Below, one piece after another: positions 1-11,649 of a stretch of 64,000 bases of DNA (positions are counted from its first letter, which is position 1; each line of letters begins with the position of its first letter). The stretch spans positions 17,183-81,182 of the forward strand of contig JAMZAV010005053.1 in NCBI GenBank assembly GCA_024449915.1, given 5' to 3'. The notes beneath the pieces were generated by a model. It searched no databases, was not told where the DNA came from, and saw only the letters and a program-made list of their open reading frames with translations. The position numbers and the translations under genes were made by a program. Source of the DNA: Sweltsa coloradensis. Its lineage: Eukaryota; Arthropoda; Insecta; Plecoptera; Chloroperlidae.

Positions 1-2365
1 AAGTACAGTCAAAAAATGATTTTTATTTTGTTTAGTTAAAAAGGGGCCCCAAAATTACCCTTAAAAAAAGAAGAAACTATCCTTTTTTCACAATGTTAAA
101 AATAAAAAAAAATATTAAAAAAATCCAGGGTTGGACAATAAAGGAAAAAAAAGAATCAGAAAAAAATTTTCCCTTTAAGTAAACATTTAAAAAATCATGT
201 GTTTTTTTGAGTTAAAAAACCCTAATAAAATTTTAAAAAATTAAAATAATTTTGGGAAATTTTTCTTTTAATAAAAGGGTGAAAAGTTATTGCTTCGTTT
301 TGAAAAAACTTTAGCCCCCAAATTTATCCTTAACGCCAGGGGAATTTTTTTCGAATTTTGGGGCAAAGTTTCCCCAGCATTTAACTATGTGCAGATAAAA
401 AACCCCCCATGTTTTTTAAAAAAATCAGCAGTCCGTTTACGAGGGTTTTTTAAACTTTGGGTGGTTTTTGCCGTGTGGGTCTGGGGGAAATTTTAAAATT
501 TTTTTTGGGCTGTGGGGCCCAGAAAATGCTTTTTGAGATACGAATACCGGGGGAATAAATTTAAAATAAAATGTTAGGAAGGGCGTTTCCCGCTTGTTTA
601 GGAAAAAATAAAGTGAATTGAATTTTTTAAATTCGCGGGGCCCAGAAGAGCGCCTTGAAAAGATCCAAAGGTTTTTTCATCCCCCTTTTATTTCGCGAAA
701 CCCTTTTTTTTTTTGCATGATATGCCAAATTTTTTGCAAAACCCCTTTTCCTTTTAAATTAAGTTTAAAAAATGCTTTTAAAATCAGGCCCTTTTTGACT
801 AAATTGGGAATCAATTTTTTTTTCTTTGTTTTAAAAATTCTTTTGGCCCCTTTGGTCCCGGGGAATCATTTTCCCCAAAAAACCAGAATGGGGCTGGCAC
901 CCCCCCCCCCCAAAAAAAAACATTGATTTTTTTTTTTGCCACCAAATTTTTGGAAAAAGGATAAAGGGGTATTTTTCTTATAATGGGTTTTGTAGTGTAA
1001 ATTTTGGCAAATAGCCCCCCTAGGGAACTTTAAAAAATCCGTGCACACTAAAAATTTGGAAATCCCCTTTTTATCAAGGGGAAACATTAAAGGGTTTTTT
1101 TAGAATTGCAAACAGAATTTTGCATTGAAAATGCTGTATATGGAATGGGGTTTTAAAAATGAAGTTGTTGCTTCCGTTTTTAAAGGGAGAGCCCAAAGTA
1201 TTTTTAGTTTTTTGGGAAACCGGGGGCCCCGTTAAAAAAATTTTTTTTAAAAACTTTTTGGGATTGTTTTTCCGATCGATTTTTTTTGGGAAAAATGTTG
1301 GTATTTTTGGGTTTGATGTTTGGTTCCTTTTTTTATTTTTGTCAGCTGTGTTTTTGCAACAGGGGTTATTTTAAATGGGCCAAGGGGGGGGGATTCCCCA
1401 TTTGATTAGTAGAAAAAAAAAAGGGGAAAAATGTTTTTTTTTTAAGGCTTGGGGTTTTTTTCCAGGGAGCGGATGCCCACTGGTCTTGAGGCCCTTATTT
1501 TAACTTCATACCCGGGATTTGAAAAGGGGGGTCAAAAACCCGCTTTTTGGGCCCGGGTTTTTTAGGGGGAAACCCTTTTTTTTTAGGCAATATAATAAAA
1601 ACATTGGGTTTCTTTTTTCTAGAGGGCAAAAAATGGTTCTGCAGACTCACATAGAAGACTGGGAAAAAGGGCTTGAAAGAAAAACTCCCGTGGATATCCC
1701 CTTTTAACCCGGGGGTGGTTTAACGTATTTCCCAAAAACTTTAAAAATAAGAAGGCCCCAGCTGAAACATAAATAAAACTGGCAAAAAAACAACTTGGGG
1801 GCGGGGTGAGGGAGCGATATAATGTAACAAGGTTAAAAATACGATCAGCTTCCCCCAAATTGTATTGCTTAGCACTCGTAAAAATATTTAAAGCTTTTAA
1901 ACCCCTTTGGGTTTGTAGCGCTGGAATGGGGCTTCCCCGATAACTTTTTTTTTTAAAAAACATTTTCCCCAAAAAACGTGCAATTTTCGGCAAATGGTAA
2001 AAGGGATGGTTCCCCTTGGGGGCAGGGGGGGATTAAGGGGAAAAATCTACGCCGAAGGCTAAATAGCACACGGGTTTTAGTGATTGAGAAATTTTTAAAA
2101 GAGTTTCAGCTGAAACCCTCCTCAAGGCGGGTTTATGTTTTTTGTTTTTAGTTGAGTTGACTCACTACTTAAAAGGTTAAATCAAGAAAAAAATTTAGGA
2201 GAATTAAGGGGGAAAAAACCCATCAGGGAAATCAAGGAAAAAAATTTTTAGGGGGGGGTTTCCGGGGGATCTTTCCAGGAAAAAACCCATGGTTCCCCAA
2301 ATAATAACTGGAGAAAAAGGAAAACCCACGTTTCAAAAAATACAATAACCAAAAGATTTTTATTT

Positions 2366-2632
2366 GGAATTTTTGCTTTACGTCTCATATTTATGCAAAA
2401 ATTTGGTAATCGAGAAAGAAGGGAGGGACGTAAGGGATGATGCGGGGGGGACAAGGGGTGGACAGGGCCCGTTTCTGGTCAGAACCCGCCACAAAAAATT
2501 GGGGGGGGAGGGGGTTCCCCCCCTTCCCTGGGGGCGTCTCCCTCTGGGATCATCTCCGTCCGTGTTTTTCTTTGTTTGTCGCGGCCGGGGAGGTAGTCAA
2601 AGGGAAGGGGTTCCCCGACAACGACAGAAAAA
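2366..2632 (+). repeat. Degraded copy of the G-rich ~330-bp interspersed repeat
   Basis: Starts with a recognisable TTGCTTTACGTCTCATATTT, then passes through GGGAGGGACGTAAGGGATGA, a G-rich block, a CGTCTCC/CATCTCCGTCCGTG block and GGGGAGGTAGTCAAAGGGAA. This is the same order as the clean copies at 33051, 48513, 51491 and 51961. Many homopolymer differences separate it from them. Confidence 0.75.
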
Positions 2633-3289
2633 ATCATAGAACCACCGAGAGAAATGACCCTCAGGTGAAAGCCCACCATGGGCAATTCAAAAGTGGGAAA
2701 AGGTTTTTCCCCCAAAAATCACAAAATTTAAACATATTAGGGCTGGGGAAGTTGTGGGTCCCCAAACAGTCCCCTCCCGTAGAAATTCCCGTGAAAAAAA
2801 GGGTTTTAAAAACTAAAGTTTTTAGAAAGGGCTAGTGAATTTTTTTGAGAAGAGGGGCCTTCTTTTGAAACTAAGGAAATTTTCCCAACCCGTCCCCGTG
2901 TTAAACCCGTTGGTTTAGAAAAAAGAGGTAAAAAAGGGGTTGTTTTTACAGTGGCAGCAAAGTGTCATGTATTTTAGAGGAATTTTATGATAAATTAGTA
3001 AAAGTGGGGGGGGGGGGGGTTTACACAATGCCCGTATTTAAATAACGTACTTTTTGGGGCTACCCAAAAAAACGAGCAAACGAGGGTTTGTAAAAAAGGG
3101 ATTTTTTAGACGCGTTTTCGGGCCCAAATTAAAACTGAAGAAAATTTTTTTTTGAAAGGGAAACAAAACAAACCCAAAAAAACAACAGGGCAGAATGAAG
3201 GGGCGAACAAACCTCCCTTTTGGACAGAACAAAAATTAAAGATATCTTTGCAATTTCATAACACAAAAAAATTGCTCAAAAAACACATT

Positions 3290-3560
3290 CAGTAAACGGG
3301 CCAGAAGTTTAAATGCGTGTACTGGGGGAGGCCCAACAAGGGACGACTGGGGGAAAAGCGAACAAAAAAAACACTTCCGCCTGCAAAAAAAAACACAGAC
3401 CGACTGGGAGGCGCCGCGACCCCCGAGGCGCGTGTGGGTTGTGAAGTTTGGGACTTAAAAGGTTTCGGGGGGGGCGAGGTCATTTTCCCATTTCGTAGTC
3501 AAGGGATTGAAACTCTTCAAAAACGTTGGTTTTATGTTTAGTACATGAACCCCTTTTAAA
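3290..3560 (+). repeat. Distorted copy of the 53-kb direct-repeat family
   Basis: The order of landmarks (CTTCCGCCTGCAA, CAGACCGACTGGGAGG, GGGCGAGGTCATT, GATTGAAACTCTTCAAAA) matches the two better copies at 52640-53290 and 53690-54310. The intervening bases are altered mostly in run lengths. Confidence 0.55.
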
Positions 3561-5039
3561 AAAGGGGAAATTTATTTGGGGAAAAAATGATAAATTCCCT
3601 GTAGTGGGGTTTTTCGTTTAAGATACTTAAGTGTTTTTTGAGGGGAAAAATTTTTATTTTTAAAATTTCGGTTTTTTAAAAAGCATACCTTTTACATCCC
3701 CCGTCCCCCACATAGTTTTTTTTCGAGATGAGAGATTATGGAACACATAAAGTAATAGAGAGAACGTTTGGAAAGGGGAAAATTTCAAGCGTGACATTTC
3801 AGCAGAACCCAGCGTGAAACTGCGGTACAACACCAAGCTATAAATTTGGGGAAAAAAGTGCCATAAAAGACGGGTACAGGCCCATGAAATGCGTTTTTTT
3901 TTTCTTTTCAGTTTAAACAGTTTTATTGGAATAAGGGGGGGTAGGGTTTTGGGGATAATCATCTCCCCGAGCCCCCAAAATATAACAAGTTTTATTTTTG
4001 GAGGGAAAAAGAAAACCCTTTTCAAAAACGTAAGACGGAAGGTTTAAGCAATGAAAGTTAAAAATGAGTAGATAAAAAAGCTACACATAATGATAGTACC
4101 CTGGTTTTGTGGGGTCTGCCCTTAAAGGGGCCCTTGAGTATCGGGTTTCAGTGCTGAAAAGGGCCCATCGAGTACTAGCCGTACTAAACACAGTAAGCCG
4201 ACCCAAATTTTACAGAGAACGCCCCTCCCCACGAAAAAACTCCCCACTCTCAGGAAAAAAAAACCCTTTTTCCCCCTCTTCCCGTGCATTTTTTGGGGTA
4301 TACCGGCAAAAGTCGCGCACAAATGGCACCCTGCACCCTAGTAGGAAAATTTCCCTTTCCCCACCCACAAGCCAGGTTTTTGGGTTTTGATCTTTTTCGG
4401 AACACTTTCAAAATCCCACTTTTCTCGGAAAGTGTCCCCGCGATAAAAAAGACTCGGCGTCCCCTTTTATGTGGTCGCGATCGAACCCACGAGCGAAAAA
4501 AAGGGCATGCAAATTTCGGCCCGATCATTGTTTATCTTTACTAGATTAATTAAAATCAAACCCTAAAATTTTCCCAACTAAAATCCCGGGGAGGGGGGGA
4601 AAGTTCCCACCACTTTTTGGGGTCCCCGTGGTTTTTGCTGGTAGCCAGCCCACGCTTCTCCCACATTTATCTTTTTCCCTTCCCCCCGTCATCAAAATTC
4701 ACTTTCCTTTCCTTTTTCCCCGTCTTTAGCCTCAGGGGCCTCCCCCATTTTTTTTTTTCCCTATTTTTTTGTTCTTCCCCCCAAACTTTCGGGTTTAAAC
4801 CCTTTTTTCCCAAACTGCATTTCCCCCCTCTTCAAAACCCATTTCTATAACTTTTTCCCATTTTTTTCATCTGGGCCCTTTTCCCTTTTTTTTCTATGTT
4901 TTTTTTCCCCGATTTGTTTTATACTGGGGGGGGGATCTTTGGGGGTCCTTTTCCCTTTTTGCATCCTCTTCCTGTGTCCAAAAAAACCTCACCCTTTTTT
5001 TCCCTAGCTTAAAAAAAAATTTTTTAAAATTTCCCACTC

Positions 5040-6025
5040 CAGTAATTTCCTTATCTTCGTGCTCCTCATCTTATCAATCTTTGTAACTCTCATTACACTC
5101 CTTAAAACTTTCATTTCCGCAGCTTGAATTTGTCTTTCTTCTTTACCCCCCAACTGGCCATGTCACTGCACCATATTTGAGTACCAGTACAAAATATGCT
5201 TTGTATATTAAAAGTTTGCATCGCCTTGGCACTTCTTTTTTCCAAAGTAGTTTCCTCACTAACTGGAAGAAACTCTCTTCGATACCAGTACGCCTTGCAA
5301 TCTCCGCGTCTATTTTTCCATCGTCGGAGATTATGCTGCCCAGGTATTTAAACATATGTGTCTCTACTACTTCTTCCCCTCGAAGTACAATATTTTTTCC
5401 TATTCCCAGATCTCGTACTTTTCCCCATAACCATCACTTCACTCTTGTCAATGCTTATCTCTAGTCCAAATTTTTCCGTACGTTCATTCCATTTCTCCAC
5501 TTTCTTCTGTACCTCTTCCCATGACTTCCCCCATATGAGTATATCGTCAGCATATATTAAGGTTCTGGACGACTCCGGCCCACCTCTCTCCACTTTCCTC
5601 AAAATCTCGTCGAGCACTATATTGAAGAGCATTGGTGACAGTACACTCCCTTGTCTGAGACCTGTCTTGACTTCAAACCAATCCGTTCTGCCATCCTTAG
5701 TTTCCACGCAACTCACATTCTTCACATACATATTCTTTACTCTTTCCACCAATCTTATATCAATCCTCTTTTTTCGGAGGCATTCCCGAACTCTCTCTCA
5801 GGGCATTCTGTCATAAGCCTTTGTAAGATCCAGAAAAACCATCCATACCTCCTCCCCCGTTTCCCTTTCTCTTTCCATGAGCTGTCTTATTGAGAAAATC
5901 AAGTCCACGGTTGACCGTCCACTTCTAAACGATTTACAGGGGGGCTTGTTAAAAGAAAATGGGGTCGGCTTGCAATCGGTGTCGGCTAGCAATTGAGCAA
6001 ATACGGTATTTGGAATGGAAATCAC
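5040..6025 (-). pseudogene. Decayed non-LTR retrotransposon reverse transcriptase
   Basis: Read on the minus strand, three neighbouring frames give one RT domain in order. The part with LDLTKAYDRMP (motif A, about 5815-5850) comes first, then GLRQGSVLSPMLFNIVLDEI and LIYADDILIWG (catalytic YADD, about 5540-5555), then FKYLGSIISDDGKIDAEI and an RRTGIEESF thumb-like segment ending near 5143. An in-frame TGA follows the motif A segment near 5798 and a frame change lies near 5350, so the copy is dead. The YLGS.IS.DG signature is typical of RTE/Jockey-like LINEs; I do not assign the clade. No endonuclease domain is visible upstream (towards 6100), so it is 5'-truncated. The 3' end runs into the distorted region. 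Confidence 0.85.
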
Positions 6026-6432
6026 TTAGTTGGAATGGACAAAAGTTGCAGCTGCTTGAATTAGAGTTGAAGTAAGGGGTCAAGGGGTTAGGACCTACGT
6101 GTACAAAAATATATGTGTGCACATTCTGTTCGAACTAATTGCCGTCGTCAGTAGCAATTTGTTAATGCCGTAATGTTTTCCCGATTGTACATATTTGGTT
6201 ATATTTAACATATTATAATTTTTTAGTTATAATTTCTTTTTTTTAGTTTTGAACTAGATACATTGTGGCTGTGCTGTGTCTTAAACGTTTGTTTTTTATT
6301 AATTCTCCATTTCTCCGTTATTTTACCAATTATAATCCCGCTTGACTTTGGAATGAAACAGTTCCGATATAAAAATCTTTATTGAATAATAACTTTTCTC
6401 GCAGGGAAAACATTCATCAACTTTAAAACGCC
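6026..6432. other. Intergenic, no gene seen
   Basis: AT-rich sequence without a convincing open frame, repeat or RNA gene. Confidence 0.5.
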
Positions 6433-6620
6433 ATGCTGAGCGATTTCATAGAGATGCGTACAGGGATTTTTTACAGAAATTGGAAACCGCAAGAATTTCT
6501 TCTCACCACATCAACTACCCAAGTTGCATGCGAACGCACTTTTTCAATTTTGAAGTATGTAAAAAAACAGACTGCTAAACACTATATCACAGGAGCATTT
6601 GGAAGCATTTATGCTTGGGG
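6433..6620 (+). pseudogene. hAT-type transposase C-terminal (dimerisation) scrap
   Basis: The frame contains TTSTTQVACERTFSILKYVK at about 6507-6566, which is the conserved core of the hAT dimerisation domain (small residue, C, E-R-[ST]-FS, then L..[IV]K) shared with ZMYM-like domesticated transposases. After this the frame drifts into a G-rich low-complexity tail, and nothing upstream gives the RNase-H-like catalytic core. It is therefore a short relic. It may belong to the same broad family as the larger transposase at 61168-63053, but the two segments do not overlap enough to test that here. Confidence 0.6.
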
Positions 6621-6835
6621 TTGGGGGGGAGGAGGGATCACAAAACAAACACAAGTTTGCTGCTGGGAGTAAGGTTCTAATCAAGAACCTCAAACGATGT
6701 GACAGGAAGAGTGGATGGTCTCTTCTTCCTTGGTTAAGACCTAACGTCATGGAGTGAATTTTTTAAAACTCACGCCTTGTAAAAAATGAAACAGGCCAAA
6801 CTCTAAAAAAGCGACACAATATTTATAACTTAAAA

Positions 6836-7481
6836 TTGTATTGCGAGAAAGATGCCCTCCCTATTAAAGACGACGTAGCAAAGATGTCAAATGGTGCATC
6901 AGTTGGAGCGGGTAGCAGTGCAGTACGACACGAAGTTGAGTTTATATGTGAAGAAAAACGACAACTTGCCTTCAATCCTGTCACCCGCGAATGGCAAGAA
7001 TATATGTGTATTACGTTGGGTCTGCGGTTAGACAACTACCACAAATCAATGTCAGTAAAGGAGCTTAAACCACCCAAAAAGACTGTTAAGGTTAAAGGAG
7101 ATGGAAATTGCTGGTACCGGGCGATCTCGTTTTGGATAACCGTACGTGAATCACACCACGCCTTACTACGACACAAAATTTGTAGTCATATGGCCAAACT
7201 CAGGGGAAAAGTGGATCCCTATGCGGACAAAGATAATAATCTACTTCATAGCAACATGTACAGCAACGGTGTGTGGACAACCGACGTCGAAGTAAAGGCA
7301 ACCGCATCTCTACTGCATACGAACATATGCATATACAATCGTTATGGGGAAGGGTTGTTCGGTGGACACGGTTTTGACACAAAGCTCTCACAACTTCACA
7401 AGACGAGAACAAAGTATGGGAGTCTACATTTCTAATACTTGCGGCTCTCATTACGAAGTTGTTAAGGACGTCGAGAAATAA
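6836..7481 (+). pseudogene. OTU-domain cysteine protease gene, frameshifted near its end
   Basis: The main frame (first clear ATG near 6882, stop at 7433-7435) carries an OTU domain. KVKGDGNCWYRAISF at about 7087-7131 holds the D-x-N-C catalytic block, followed by the usual helix with LLRHKICSHM and the W-x-x-D-x-E-x-x-A motif (VWTTDVEVKATA, about 7270-7305). The catalytic-His block, GSHYEVV, lies just past the stop in a different frame (about 7443-7463, that frame stopping at 7479-7481). A single frame change near 7410-7440 therefore separates the nucleophile from the general base. OTU proteases cleave ubiquitin chains. In animals such stand-alone OTU frames are common both as host genes and inside transposons, and the flanking hAT and LINE scraps make a transposon origin likely. 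No introns are evident. Confidence 0.75.
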
Positions 7482-8767
7482 ACCACCCAAAACCCTTCAG
7501 GGGTGAGAAAAATCAGGGTTTTTGTGAAATAAAAAAAAACAGCCACTTTTTGGGGGGTTTTGGAGTTTTGGGGGGATTTTGGGTTTATTTTTTTGGGGGG
7601 AATTTAAAGAGTAAATGTGCAGGCCTACAAAAAAATTCCTTTGTTTATTTTGCACTTTTTCTTTTGGTAATGTGTATTGTTCTATCTATTTATTATTTAT
7701 TTACAATTAATTATTATTTCTTTATTTCTTTAGACCTACAATAGATAACATATTTCCAACTTTTTGAAAAATATTATTGCTCTTTTATTAGTGACCTAGT
7801 TAGCATTTTTTAGAGGTCGGGGCACCTCGGCAAGCACTTGAATTCGCATAATATATAAGGCCCCATAAGATGTTCAGTTTTAATTTCATGATCATTATCT
7901 TGAAATATTTATTACGTGGCAGACCTATGTATAGCCCCTACTATGTATGATATGCATTTATTTATCTAACTAACGTAACTAACTTAAACTAATAATCAAC
8001 CTGTGTTTCTTGAACTACTATAAGCAAAATATTGAAGAAATGATTAATCTGAATCTATTAGTGTGTTTTAGTATTTAAAAAAAAAACACTATGTACCAGG
8101 TTTTTTCAAGTGGGTTTTTGGTTGAAAAACCCGCCGGGGTTTATTGGGCTGGGCAAAAATTCTCAACCCTGATACCCTCATGGCGTAACAATACGTTGCA
8201 TGTACGTATGTAAGTGTAATGAAATCTTGTTGTGGTAATGTGAGTCCAGTCCCTGATTACTATCTTATCTTTGATGACTGGGTCCGCAAACCATCTGAGG
8301 AAATTTTTGCGGTCGCAAAAGCAACCCCATCACTTGTAAGGAGCTAGGTATGGACCCTGTGCCAAGAAACATACAAGGAAGCAATTCGAGTCCGAACTAT
8401 ACAAGTTTCAGACAAAAATTGGGATGTGGCATTAACGAAATTATTCCCATCTTTGCCGGAAAAAAATTACTTTTAAAAGCGATCGATTTCTTATCCACAA
8501 TCTGTTGAAACCTTTGGACAAAAGACAAATCAAGAATTTACAAGAGCAACTGGCAAAATCGTCACTATGCTCTAGACTAATGAGTATCGGGAAAAATTCG
8601 CAGAGTTGCACCAATGTACTTGCCTATGGAGTCTTACATGACTTACAGTTTTCGGTCATTACATTGGACATACCTAAGTACCAAAGCAGTATCGAGATAA
8701 CGTATCAAACTTTTGTACGAAAGGAAATAACTTAAGCAAATAATACACTGCCAAGTGAAGCATGCCA
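7482..8767. other. AT-rich flank left of the Polinton, no gene supported
   Basis: The first half is T-rich and A-rich spacer. About 8090-8175 resembles 53385-53470 (a GTTGAAAAACCC / GGGTTTATTGGGCTGGG word order), so it is probably a repeat scrap. A 76-codon frame at 8505-8735 has no recognisable motif. I see nothing else. Confidence 0.45.
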
Positions 8768-8773
8768 AATGTG
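8768..8773. repeat. Left 6-bp target-site duplication of the Polinton
   Basis: AATGTG directly precedes the left terminus. The identical AATGTG follows the right terminus at 32674-32679. A 6-bp duplication is the Polinton hallmark. Confidence 0.92.
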
Positions 8774-8971
8774 AGTAGTTATCTTGGCACCTTGGGTCCT
8801 TTTTCGAGGGTTGTAAAAATTGCAGGTTTTTTCCTGTTTTGGGGTAGGGGGAGTTTCCCCACCCCACCCCTCCCTTCATCCTCACCCTCCACCCCCCTTC
8901 CAAAAATGCAAGAAGTTTGCATATGTAATTTAGGCATCCCCACCCACATCTCCCAAGATCCACACAAGAGT
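8774..8971 (+). repeat. Left terminal inverted repeat of the Polinton
   Basis: About 198 bp matching the reverse complement of 32423-32673. The outer 90 bases are nearly identical (TTATCTTGGCACCTTGGGTC onward). The middle is a C-rich tract that differs in length between the two ends, and the inner part (CTTCCAAAAATGCAAGAAGT to ACAAGAGT) matches again. Confidence 0.9.
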
Positions 8972-10316
8972 GGGGCTAATGTAACCTAATTACCCCTTGA
9001 CGTATTTAACATAATGGGGACGGAATCATTTTATTTTATAAGCTGTGGAATATCGCATCCTTCCTCGTCAACGTGTGGGCACTGACTGGTAGGTTCTTGC
9101 AAATGTTGGCTATGGCCTCCTCCTCCAGAAGAAAGCAGCGCCGTGATTGGCTGACAAGTATGAACCCCCGCCTCCCAACCCCGCAATCTCGGCCTTGGGT
9201 CAATTACGTCCATCAACCAACTCGTAGCGCGACGCGTCGTGGGACCCCCCGGTTGGGTTGCTCAGCAAACATTCTTACCAGGACACAATAGCCAATGCTC
9301 TACATGGCCTACCACTCAGCAATTACCTATAAATCAACAGCTGCCTATGTTACTTTCGCCACATACTGTATGTGGAATGCTTTTAGTTAACATTATAGGT
9401 ATCAATGTATTTTGAAAATATTTGCCCCTTCTGAGTTTTAAATGCCCAAGTAAATTCCTACAAACTGCTTAAAACTTCCCATGTCGAAACATAAATTTAT
9501 AGCCTACAAGCTCTGCATCATTTCAGTCAAGGAATGTTTTTACTGCTACTAGGTCTCCCACGTTTTTAGTTTTTCGAAGCATCAATCTTGTTTCAACATA
9601 TTTATTTGGGCCAAGCGCATTTTGTTTGCAAATAAGAAGAGAAAACTATTCCTACCATAAAAATGTAAATAGCCATTACTGAGTAACAAGTTTATTGCCT
9701 TTTAGAAAGTGTACATTTTATTATGCCAGGGGTCTCTTTAGTAAGTGCTCTATTCATTGGGGGGTTGCATTGTTGCTCCCATACATACCTACATGTTTTC
9801 TTGTTTTGATTTTGGGTTAAAATATGTGGATTCATTATGTCCAGTAGAAGGTAAGGCGATTTCACATTCCTGACATCAACAGCGATGAACACTTCACTCT
9901 CAAAACATAATAGTGTATGACTAATACTAGTATCTTGTTTTGAGTTTCTTACATTTATCACTGTCGGACAAACAGAAGAATATGGGGATTCAGTACAATG
10001 TAAGACTTCACATTCCAGACACTGCACAAATAAGATTAAGGGCTAATTGAAGCATCTTGTTGGAGTTTCTCACATTCATCACTGTCCACATAAATTTTTC
10101 AGATTCCAATAATACAATTGAAGTATTGTGCCCTATGGAAACAGGGACCCAACTTTCATCGGGTGTATTACAAGATTTTTCATGTCCAAACTTGTCGGTT
10201 GGTGTCCTTAGGCAAAACACAGGTGGAGGGGGTGTAGCATCATATTCAAACTTCTTGACCGTTGTTGCTTTGGGGGTATTTCAAAAAGAGGGGGTAGGGG
10301 GAGTGTATTGCGCCCC
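8972..10316. other. Left subterminal region of the Polinton, no intact gene
   Basis: No convincing gene. On the minus strand, 9692-10220 contains two short frames in which a motif of the form LLESE.F...V.[MD]VRN recurs about three times (near 9870, 9950 and 10080), so the DNA is built of degenerate ~90-110-bp repeats. These could be the relic of an accessory gene or non-coding subterminal repeats. 9040-9290 is GC-richer and has no supported product. Confidence 0.45.
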
Positions 10317-10353
10317 TATAAAACCTTAGCACTCTGTTGAAAATTTATCAGTC
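10317..10353 (+). promoter_or_regulatory. Core promoter of the PolB gene (TATA box and initiator)
   Basis: TATAAAA at 10317-10323 is followed 33 bases later by the A of TCAGTC (10348-10353), which fits the arthropod-type initiator TCAGT/TCAKTY. The first ATG that opens the spliced PolB frame is at 10515, giving a leader of about 165 nt. Seen directly; use as a promoter is inferred. Confidence 0.6.
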
Positions 10354-10514
10354 ATCTGGAAGAAGCTATCTACATGTGATCTTGTGCGAACTTGTGCATT
10401 GCGAGTGTGGACGAGTGCTGTCGTGTGTTGCTACGTGTTGTTAGGACAGTGAGTGTGTATTATATTATTTTAAAGTGCAGTGTTTTTACGTTTTAATATT
10501 TTTTAAATTATAAC

Positions 10515-10846
10515 ATGGATATGCCAGTGATAGACGTGGATGAAACTATTGATGGGGATGTGCAAAGTGACTATAACATTGTAAATAATATTCTATCGTC
10601 TTCACAATTAATTTCAATTATCGACACAGGTGATTTGTTACCAAACGAAAACCTGGACTTGAACATTATTTTCAACAATTTAAGCGGTGTACAAAGTGAA
10701 AATGATAGTGACATTGTAAATACTTTTAATATAAGTGATTTATTGGACAATCTTAGCCAAGCAACTTCATCACAAACAGAAGCTATTCTAGGTGATTTAG
10801 TTAACAAAGCGTGTGAGGAACACAACATTGAAACAGAGCCGCAGGG
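10515..10846 (+). CDS. POLB: PolB gene exon 1 (acidic N-terminal region)
   Basis: Begins at the first ATG after the TATA/initiator pair and encodes about 110 residues rich in Asp, Asn, Ser and Leu (ISDLLDNLSQATSSQ, EAILGDLVNKACEE) with no recognised fold. The frame runs into a stop two bases past a consensus donor (exon ..CAGGG, intron GTAAGT at 10847), so the exon ends at 10846 in phase 2. Every downstream intron is also phase 2 and the frames join without stops to the polymerase exon at 12459. Exon assignment is inferred from splice consensus and frame continuity; a cDNA is the decisive test. Confidence 0.72.
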
Positions 10847-10911
10847 GTAAGTCAATATTTCTGTTAATTTTAGTTGTTATTCCTACAACGTATTTTTCCC
10901 CAAAATCGAAA

Positions 10912-11470
10912 ATATAATATTCATTTAATATTTTAATTATTGAAGAGTACTGTTTTTAAATTTTTATAAAATATATTTGTCAATTATTTACATATATTTA
11001 ATTATTTTAATTTTTTACTGAATACCTCTTCAAGTATCATAAGGCTTCCAGTTATTTTTTAAATAATGGATTGCAGTGTGGTATTTGTAGTCAGATAGCG
11101 TGTAGATTATAAAAATGTAATATTCTATAATTTCCCAACAAATTTAATAATTTGAATTTAACCTGAGGGATTTTGAAAACCATTTAGTAGTTACCTTGAA
11201 TATAAATATAATATTCAACCAATATTCAAATTATTGAAGAGTACTATCATTTTTATTTTTAGTATCATTTTATTTAAATACATTTTATTTTTTTAAATAT
11301 TTTTACTGAATACCTCTTCAAGTATCATGAGGCTTCCAGTTATTTGTTTAATAATAAATTGCAGTGTGGTATGTAGTAAGACAGTGTGAAGATTTTAATA
11401 AGTAATTATTCTATGATTCCAAAAAAAGTTTAATAATTTGAATTTAACCTTTAGGGATTTTGAAAACCAT
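10912..11470 (+). repeat. Tandem duplication inside PolB intron 1 (two ~270-bp copies)
   Basis: Copy 1 is 10912-11183 and copy 2 is 11206-11470. They share, in order, ATATAATATTCA, TTATTGAAGAGTACT, ACTGAATACCTCTTCAAGTA, GGCTTCCAGTTATTT, TTGCAGTGTGGTAT, TAATAATTTGAATTTAACCT and GGGATTTTGAAAACCAT. The copies differ by scattered changes and small indels, so the duplication is not new. Confidence 0.85.
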
Positions 11471-11526
11471 CTAAAAAAGTATAACGCTGTACAATCAGAA
11501 TAAGTTTATTTTTATTTTTATTATAG

Positions 11527-11649
11527 CGAACAAGAAGGAGGAGGCACCCTCACCAATGTAGCTCCAGTTCCTGATGTAGAAACACCAAGGCCGAGATATG
11601 GCAGACTGTCCCTAAAAAATTACAAGCGACGACAGAACCAACATCAACG
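11527..11649 (+). CDS. POLB: PolB gene exon 2 (basic motif repeat, copy 1)
   Basis: Flanked by an acceptor (TTATTATAG, ending 11526) and a donor (GTAAAT at 11650). Read in the frame left open by exon 1 it gives about 41 residues: EQEGGG, a short Pro/Val-rich linker, and then RPRYGRLSLKNYKRRQ, a basic motif. The same start (EQEG) and the same motif recur in exon 3, so exons 2 and 3 are duplicates. Function unknown; a short basic segment ahead of a polymerase could bind DNA or the terminal protein, or act as a nuclear signal. Confidence 0.7.

Larger units (their letters stand above)
1..5040. other. Distorted, homopolymer-inflated sequence; no reliable gene
   Basis: This stretch is packed with runs of four or more A, T, G or C, and no open frame in it looks like a protein. 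Where it can be compared with cleaner copies of the same repeats later in the window (2366-2632 against 33051-33382; 3290-3560 against 54000-54200) the match is good in outline but single bases are replaced by runs and short words are lost. This is what error-prone, uncorrected sequence at a contig end looks like. A biologically decayed region is the alternative but would not favour runs of identical bases. Short open frames here should be ignored. Confidence 0.7.

Noticed and set aside
2437..2835. Open frames of up to 132 codons in the left region
   Set aside because: They lie in a distorted copy of a non-coding repeat and their content comes from homopolymers.
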